In this document: in pieces, positions 34,601 to 35,618 of the stretch
Position numbering within the stretch: the first letter of the stretch is position 1
How the letters are laid out: the number at the start of each line of letters is the position of its first letter
Source of the DNA: Phoronis australis
Lineage: Eukaryota; Phoronida; Phoronidae
Length of the DNA stretch: 35,618 bases
NCBI GenBank assembly: GCA_002633005.1
Contig: NMRA01000028.1
Span: forward strand, 756,642-792,259
Direction of reading: 5' to 3'
Notes under the pieces: model-generated
What the model was told of the DNA's origin: nothing
Seen by the model: only the letters and a program-made list of their open reading frames with translations
Database searches by the model: none
Translations under genes and position numbers: made by a program

Positions 34601-34792
34601 GAGAACGAAACTACGTCTGTAAAGAAAATGACATACACAAACAGGTCATCGCAAACAAACTACATTTTCTGTTAGCAGCCCTACCGCTTTCCGAAAGGTT
34701 GCCAGGAGGCCGTACAGTTTTCTCTCCGGCGGTGACTTGGTCAGCCAGCCCTGGCAGATGACCTCCATGTTGCTCATTCTTTTAGTTGGCAT
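11760..34792 (-). CDS. GAB1: GRB2-associated-binding (GAB/DOS) docking protein, complete, 7 exons
   Basis: GAB proteins are membrane-recruited scaffolds that are tyrosine-phosphorylated downstream of receptor kinases. The exons in transcript order are 34792-34685, 20937-20607, 18953-17493, 16793-16691, 14678-14567, 14050-13988 and 12044-11760. Phases agree throughout, giving 820 residues (human GAB1 is about 694). Residues ~9-131 form a PH domain with the GAB signature GWLTKSPPERKL, then WRRRYFVL, DLEQCEQV and RWVDCLCHVC. Ten YxxP CRK-SH2-type motifs follow (for example at 245, 263, 285, 313, 349, 414, 432, 557, 575 and 728). There are two YVN motifs (464, 482), three YxxM (539, 547, 586), and PPPRPPK (372-378) as an SH3 ligand. 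The C-terminus has QYLDLDL (Y758) and EYREIDFV (Y790), spaced 32 residues like GAB1 Y627/Y659 that bind SHP2. In-frame TAG immediately precedes the first ATG. Further small exons cannot be excluded. Confidence 0.93.
12485..12582. repeat. Dispersed repeat, copy 1
   Basis: Shares CTGTGGGTAAATA and CAGGATGGCCCTATTG, with similar flanks, with a segment at about 30775-30870. It is a diverged family member about 18 kb away in the same orientation. Confidence 0.55.
12583..12660. repeat. 26-bp tandem repeat, 3 copies
   Basis: Three perfect copies of ACAGGTAGATAAGCACCACC + TATTGA lie in GAB intron 6. Confidence 0.95.
13919..13974. repeat. (TG)n/(CA)n microsatellite beside the GAB exon 6 donor
   Basis: Interrupted TG runs with TATGTGCG and TACATGTA breaks. 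On the gene's strand it is a CA repeat lying directly downstream of the 5' splice site of exon 6. Confidence 0.95.
13988..14050 (-). CDS. GAB1: GAB exon 6 (63-bp microexon-like)
   Basis: The exon is read as DYEWSVSWVPFDVYPIDIES and a final E, between acceptor CTTTACTTAG and donor GTAGAG. It is 63 bp and phase 0 at both ends, so it can be skipped without a frameshift. A CA-rich microsatellite starts within about 15 bases of the donor. Assignment rests on splice signals and frame, with no clear homology, so it is the least certain exon. Confidence 0.6.
14051..14566 (-). other. GAB1: GAB intron 5
   Basis: 516 bp between exons 5 and 6. I see no repeat, RNA gene or other feature in it. Confidence 0.55.
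14567..14678 (-). CDS. GAB1: GAB exon 5
   Basis: The acceptor is TTATGTCTACAG and the donor GTGGGT. It completes a split Pro and encodes PVPPVSTNHIQLPQRMKAMQ followed by SSSDSESGSDADDDPSS. The Ser/acidic run resembles the SSSDSHDSEE segment of GAB1. No tyrosine is present. Confidence 0.85.
15084..15326. repeat. 27-bp minisatellite, 9 copies
   Basis: The unit begins AATGCCTGGCCGTACTACTG and ends ACCAAAG. The five central copies look identical while the outer copies diverge. The unit is a multiple of three, so it stays open in frames on both strands, which explains the long apparent reading frames here. Confidence 0.95.
15706..15955. repeat. Degenerate ~51-bp tandem repeat (about 5 units)
   Basis: Units start GACTATAGCAACACA and end near ATTGCAAACATG. 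One unit is shortened to 45 bp. On the + strand they read as a repeated DYSNTxYNCxTxHxAN peptide, open from 15754 to 16041. Confidence 0.85.
16691..16793 (-). CDS. GAB1: GAB exon 4
   Basis: The acceptor is TTTCTACTACAG and the donor GTAAGT; the phases (1 in, 2 out) fit both neighbours. It encodes GDLADTYSCNIVQTPRSRSF and KKKSPVIPPRKMSAP. PVIPPRK fits a class II SH3 ligand (PxxPxR/K), at a position comparable to the second GRB2 SH3-binding region of GABs. Confidence 0.88.
17010..17043. repeat. Perfect 13-bp stem hairpin next to CCAAT and YY1-like sites
   Basis: TTTTACCTGACAA (17010-17022) is inverted as TTGTCAGGTAAAA (17031-17043) around an 8-nt loop. AAGCCGCCATTTTA directly before it reads TAAAATGGCGGCTT on the - strand, a good YY1 site, and ACCAATCAGA lies about 50 bp further left. 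Confidence 0.8.
17369..17492. repeat. ~41-bp tandem repeat (3 copies) touching the GAB exon 3 donor
   Basis: Units of 42, 41 and about 40 bp share TGATGTTATGAC, GTGGTCT and CATCC...TTAAG on the + strand. The copy nearest exon 3 contains the GTAAGT donor (- strand); the other copies have CTTAAG or CTTAAA at the matching place. Confidence 0.85.
17493..18953 (-). CDS. GAB1: GAB exon 3, large phosphotyrosine-motif exon
   Basis: This single 1461-bp exon (acceptor TTGGTTTCAG, donor GTAAGT) encodes residues 147-633, a low-complexity Pro/Ser-rich docking region. It holds nine of the ten YxxP motifs (YDSPP, YNVPP, YDIPP x3, YDVPP, YDFP, YSVPP x2), several continuing as PPVR, which suggests internal duplication. 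It also holds RYVNA and RYVNS (GRB2 SH2 type), and YADM, YTPM and YSQM (p85 type). PPPRPPK resembles the human GAB1 PPPRPPKPHP GRB2 SH3 site. Confidence 0.95.
18954..20606 (-). other. GAB1: GAB intron 2
   Basis: 1.65 kb without a recognisable gene or transposon. A run of about ten C at 20470 is the only striking local composition. Confidence 0.6.
20607..20937 (-). CDS. GAB1: GAB exon 2 (rest of PH domain)
   Basis: The acceptor is TTCTATTTCAG and the donor GTGAGT. It encodes KWRRRYFVLHKP, ALDYYRDASLTKKVSHVDLE and QCEQVVASLE, then TYYLATATEDEMTRWVDCL, matching GAB1 [30 protein letters not shown] and YLVADSEEDMNKWVRCICD. W120 is the invariant PH-domain C-terminal helix Trp. It closes with a Glu/Asp run made by CTC and ATC (plus-strand) repeats. 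Confidence 0.94.
22580..22615. repeat. (TTATCA)n microsatellite
   Basis: About five consecutive ATTATC hexamers, decaying into ATT triplets. Confidence 0.9.
22734..22895. repeat. ~51-bp tandem repeat, 3 copies
   Basis: The unit contains AAAATGACATGCTGTGGCAA, then GTCAACTCAGAGTCTAGTAT and CATACAACAAC. The first copy carries an 8-bp insertion (ATTGCTGT) and the third diverges after GTCAACTCA. Confidence 0.9.
24605..24749. mobile_element. GC-rich dimeric element with 9-bp terminal inversion
   Basis: Two tandem units 73 bp apart share GCACTGAAAAAAGTGGGG (24618 and 24691), GCCCCC-rich middles and TGGTGYRCCGCC ends. The outer ends are inverted (CATGGGCGG at 24605-24613, CCGCCCATG at 24741-24749), and each unit has an internal palindrome such as GGGGGCTAAAGCCCCC. 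The composition contrasts sharply with the AT-rich intron. It looks like a dispersed transposon-derived repeat, class unknown. Confidence 0.6.
25321..25569. mobile_element. ~250-bp MITE-like element with terminal inverted repeats
   Basis: The left end GGGCCCCTTCCACAAAAACT then GACTTAAC is matched by the reverse of the right end, CGGGCCCATTCCAAGAAACT then CACTTAAG. GACTTAA-type motifs recur inside. It is non-coding. I could not define a clear target-site duplication. Confidence 0.65.
30775..30870. repeat. Dispersed repeat, copy 2
   Basis: Has CATTGTGGGTAAATAA, then CAGGATGGGTCTATTG and ATACAC, colinear with the copy at 12485-12582. Confidence 0.55.
31138..31210. repeat. (CA)n microsatellite with CG interruptions
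   Basis: ACACACGCACGCACAC-type run of about 70 bp. Long open frames across it on both strands are a by-product of the repeat. Confidence 0.95.
31428..31446. promoter_or_regulatory. Head-to-head ETS-site palindrome
   Basis: CACTTCCT ACC AGGAAGTG is a perfect inverted pair of ETS-type cores (GGAA) with a 3-bp gap. Palindromic ETS pairs can bind ETS dimers, so an enhancer role in GAB intron 1 is possible; it is not shown. Confidence 0.35.
33714..33790 (+). repeat. tRNA-like sequence, candidate SINE head or tRNA pseudogene
   Basis: An A box TAGCCCAATGG (33721-33731) and an exact B box GGTTCGATTCC (33763-33773) are spaced 42 bp, as in pol III tRNA promoters. TGAC (33714) and GTCA (33777) could form part of an acceptor stem, but the T-stem (ACCGG/CCTGG) has mismatches and the anticodon arm is unclear. 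It is therefore better explained as a tRNA-derived SINE or pseudogene than as a working tRNA. Confidence 0.5.
34205..34333. mobile_element. 129-bp nested inverted repeat (MITE-like)
   Basis: GTAATAGTCAGATAG (34205-34219) is perfectly inverted at 34319-34333, and TTGAGAACCAGTTA (34233-34246) is perfectly inverted at 34281-34294. The two stems are colinear, so the whole piece folds into one long hairpin. It lies about 350 bp downstream of GAB exon 1 in transcript sense. Confidence 0.75.
34685..34792 (-). CDS. GAB1: GAB exon 1 (start of PH domain)
   Basis: The first ATG is at 34792, directly after an in-frame TAG; a second ATG at 34777 (MSNMEVICQGWL) aligns best with the human GAB1 start MSGGEVVCSGWL and may be the preferred initiator. 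The exon ends with ERKLYGLLATFRKA before the donor GTAGGG, phase 0. The LYGLLATFRKA stretch is longer than the vertebrate KKLKRYA; an earlier donor cannot be ruled out. Confidence 0.85.
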
Positions 34793-34918
34793 CTAAAGCG
34801 GAGTTCGTGTTGTTTGCATTTTATCAACCAGGAATTACACGATTATTGCAACCAGACCTTTGGACGAGGAAGTAGGTAAAACAAGTATGGCGACTTCCTC
34901 TGAATGAGGTTGCTCCGA

Positions 34919-34996
34919 CCCGTATTGGAATCTGGCCCGTATTGGAATGACGTCATCATTCCAATACGGGAAGTAGTTTCTGGCCCGTATTGGAAT
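34919..34996. promoter_or_regulatory. Candidate bidirectional promoter: four CCAAT-type 13-mers around a CRE
   Basis: CCCGTATTGGAAT occurs at 34919-34931, 34936-34948 and 34984-34996, and inverted at 34958-34970. The middle pair forms a 15-bp palindrome (CCCGTATTGGAATGA, spacer CGTCA), creating a perfect CRE TGACGTCA at 34948-34955. Each 13-mer holds an inverted CCAAT core. It sits about 130 bp upstream of the GAB ATG on the - strand and upstream of a rightward unit. Confidence 0.65.
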
Positions 34997-35296
34997 GAGC
35001 GGTCGTTGTCGTTTCGTTGCTCTTGGTTTGTTGAAGTGTGCAAGATTTCTTGTGTTAAATTCGTAAGATATAAGGTATTTTTAACCAGAATTGTGTTAGG
35101 TTTAATCAGGGATTTTTTCTACAGATTTTTATTGTGTTTCTTAGTGTTATTAGACACGTGTGTTGCACTGTTACAGACTTCATTTTCTCGACACGTGTAT
35201 CAGCTTACCAGGCCCCTTCTTTACTGCTGGTTTTAACTTTTTTCTGTGTACTTGTTGCCTACTTTTGTGATTTATCTCATCAGTTAGTTTATACAA

Positions 35297-35467
35297 ATGG
35301 GCATACACCGTGAACACATGGGCAAATGCGTTGCTGGAGCTGTGAAGGCTAACAACAGCCGGTTCTGTCTCGGACAGAAATATGCAAGAATTCCCAGGCG
35401 TCCACAGTGTAATAGTATTGTGATTTGTACTGGAACTACACTTGCCTTATATGGCACAATTAGTTAG
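35297..35467 (+). CDS. Small unidentified ORF in a possible rightward transcript
   Basis: An ATG at 35297 opens 56 codons (MGIHREHMGKCVAGAVKANN...) to a TAG at 35465-35467. It follows the candidate bidirectional promoter and precedes an AATAAA at 35578. I recognise no family. Its Lys/Arg/Cys-rich start is not diagnostic, and it could equally lie in a non-coding RNA or be chance. Confidence 0.25.
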   Translation: MGIHREHMGKCVAGAVKANNSRFCLGQKYARIPRRPQCNSIVICTGTTLALYGTIS

Positions 35468-35577
35468 AATGGTTTATTAGATAAGTCTTGCCAAACAGTT
35501 CTATGAAATATGACTCATATGCATGTGGTCTTGTGTATTGCAAAAACATGTTGTTGAACAGTAGTTAGTCAGTCCGC

Positions 35578-35583
35578 AATAAA
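35578..35583 (+). terminator. Poly(A) signal of a possible rightward transcript
   Basis: AATAAA in the sequence GTCCGCAATAAAGTAGTG, about 110 bp after the small ORF. The window ends 35 bp later, so the cleavage region cannot be judged. Confidence 0.4.
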
Positions 35584-35618
35584 GTAGTGTTCAAGTAAAG
35601 ACGTCTTCTTCACTCCTC

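Larger units (their letters stand above)
20938..34684 (-). other. GAB1: GAB intron 1 (13.7 kb)
   Basis: This intron splits the PH domain and is several times longer than the other six GAB introns together. It contains the repeats and elements listed at 22580, 22734, 24605, 25321, 30775, 31138, 33714 and 34205. Long stretches between them (20938-22580, 22900-24600, 25570-30770, 31450-33700) show AT-rich sequence with no gene I can support. A long first intron is common for GAB genes and often carries regulatory elements; that is inference here. Confidence 0.65.

Overview
This window is animal genomic DNA. It holds two intron-rich protein genes that converge on each other. All 17 introns I could place have GT-AG ends, and the two proteins are a cohesin SA/STAG subunit and a GAB-type docking protein; a GAB-type docker argues for Metazoa. 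The AT-rich sequence, many short tandem repeats and several small inverted-repeat elements fit a marine invertebrate, perhaps a non-bilaterian, but I cannot name the species.

Layout. (1) 59-7187, + strand: the last 12 coding exons of a STAG1/2 orthologue, 564 residues up to the stop codon; the 5' part lies outside the window. A poly(A) signal follows at 7348. (2) 7354-11759: the convergent 3' intergenic/UTR zone. It carries a 148-bp direct duplication with an ambiguous base at its junction, a 402-bp fold-back element with 5-bp target-site duplications, a short hairpin and a ~310-bp inverted repeat. (3) 11760-34792, - strand: a complete seven-exon GAB gene encoding 820 residues. It has an N-terminal PH domain, about ten YxxP CRK-type motifs, two YVN GRB2-type motifs, three YxxM PI3K-type motifs, proline-rich SH3 ligands, and a C-terminal tyrosine pair spaced 32 residues apart like the SHP2-binding pair of GAB1. 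Its first intron is 13.7 kb and holds no gene I can recognise, but it does hold transposon-like inverted repeats and a tRNA-like SINE candidate. (4) 34793-35618: a likely bidirectional promoter with four copies of a CCAAT-containing 13-mer, two of them inverted around a perfect CRE, then an unidentified rightward unit ending near an AATAAA.

The two genes act in unrelated processes (chromosome cohesion; receptor tyrosine kinase signalling), and no joint function is implied.

The most unusual structure is a run of tandem repeats sitting on or beside 5' splice sites. STAG exon 2 has its 3' end plus donor repeated seven times with a stop in every extra copy. STAG exon 4 has its 3' end plus donor repeated four times in frame (63 bp = 21 codons). 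The GAB exon 3 donor is flanked by a 3-copy ~41-bp repeat, and the GAB exon 6 donor by a CA microsatellite.
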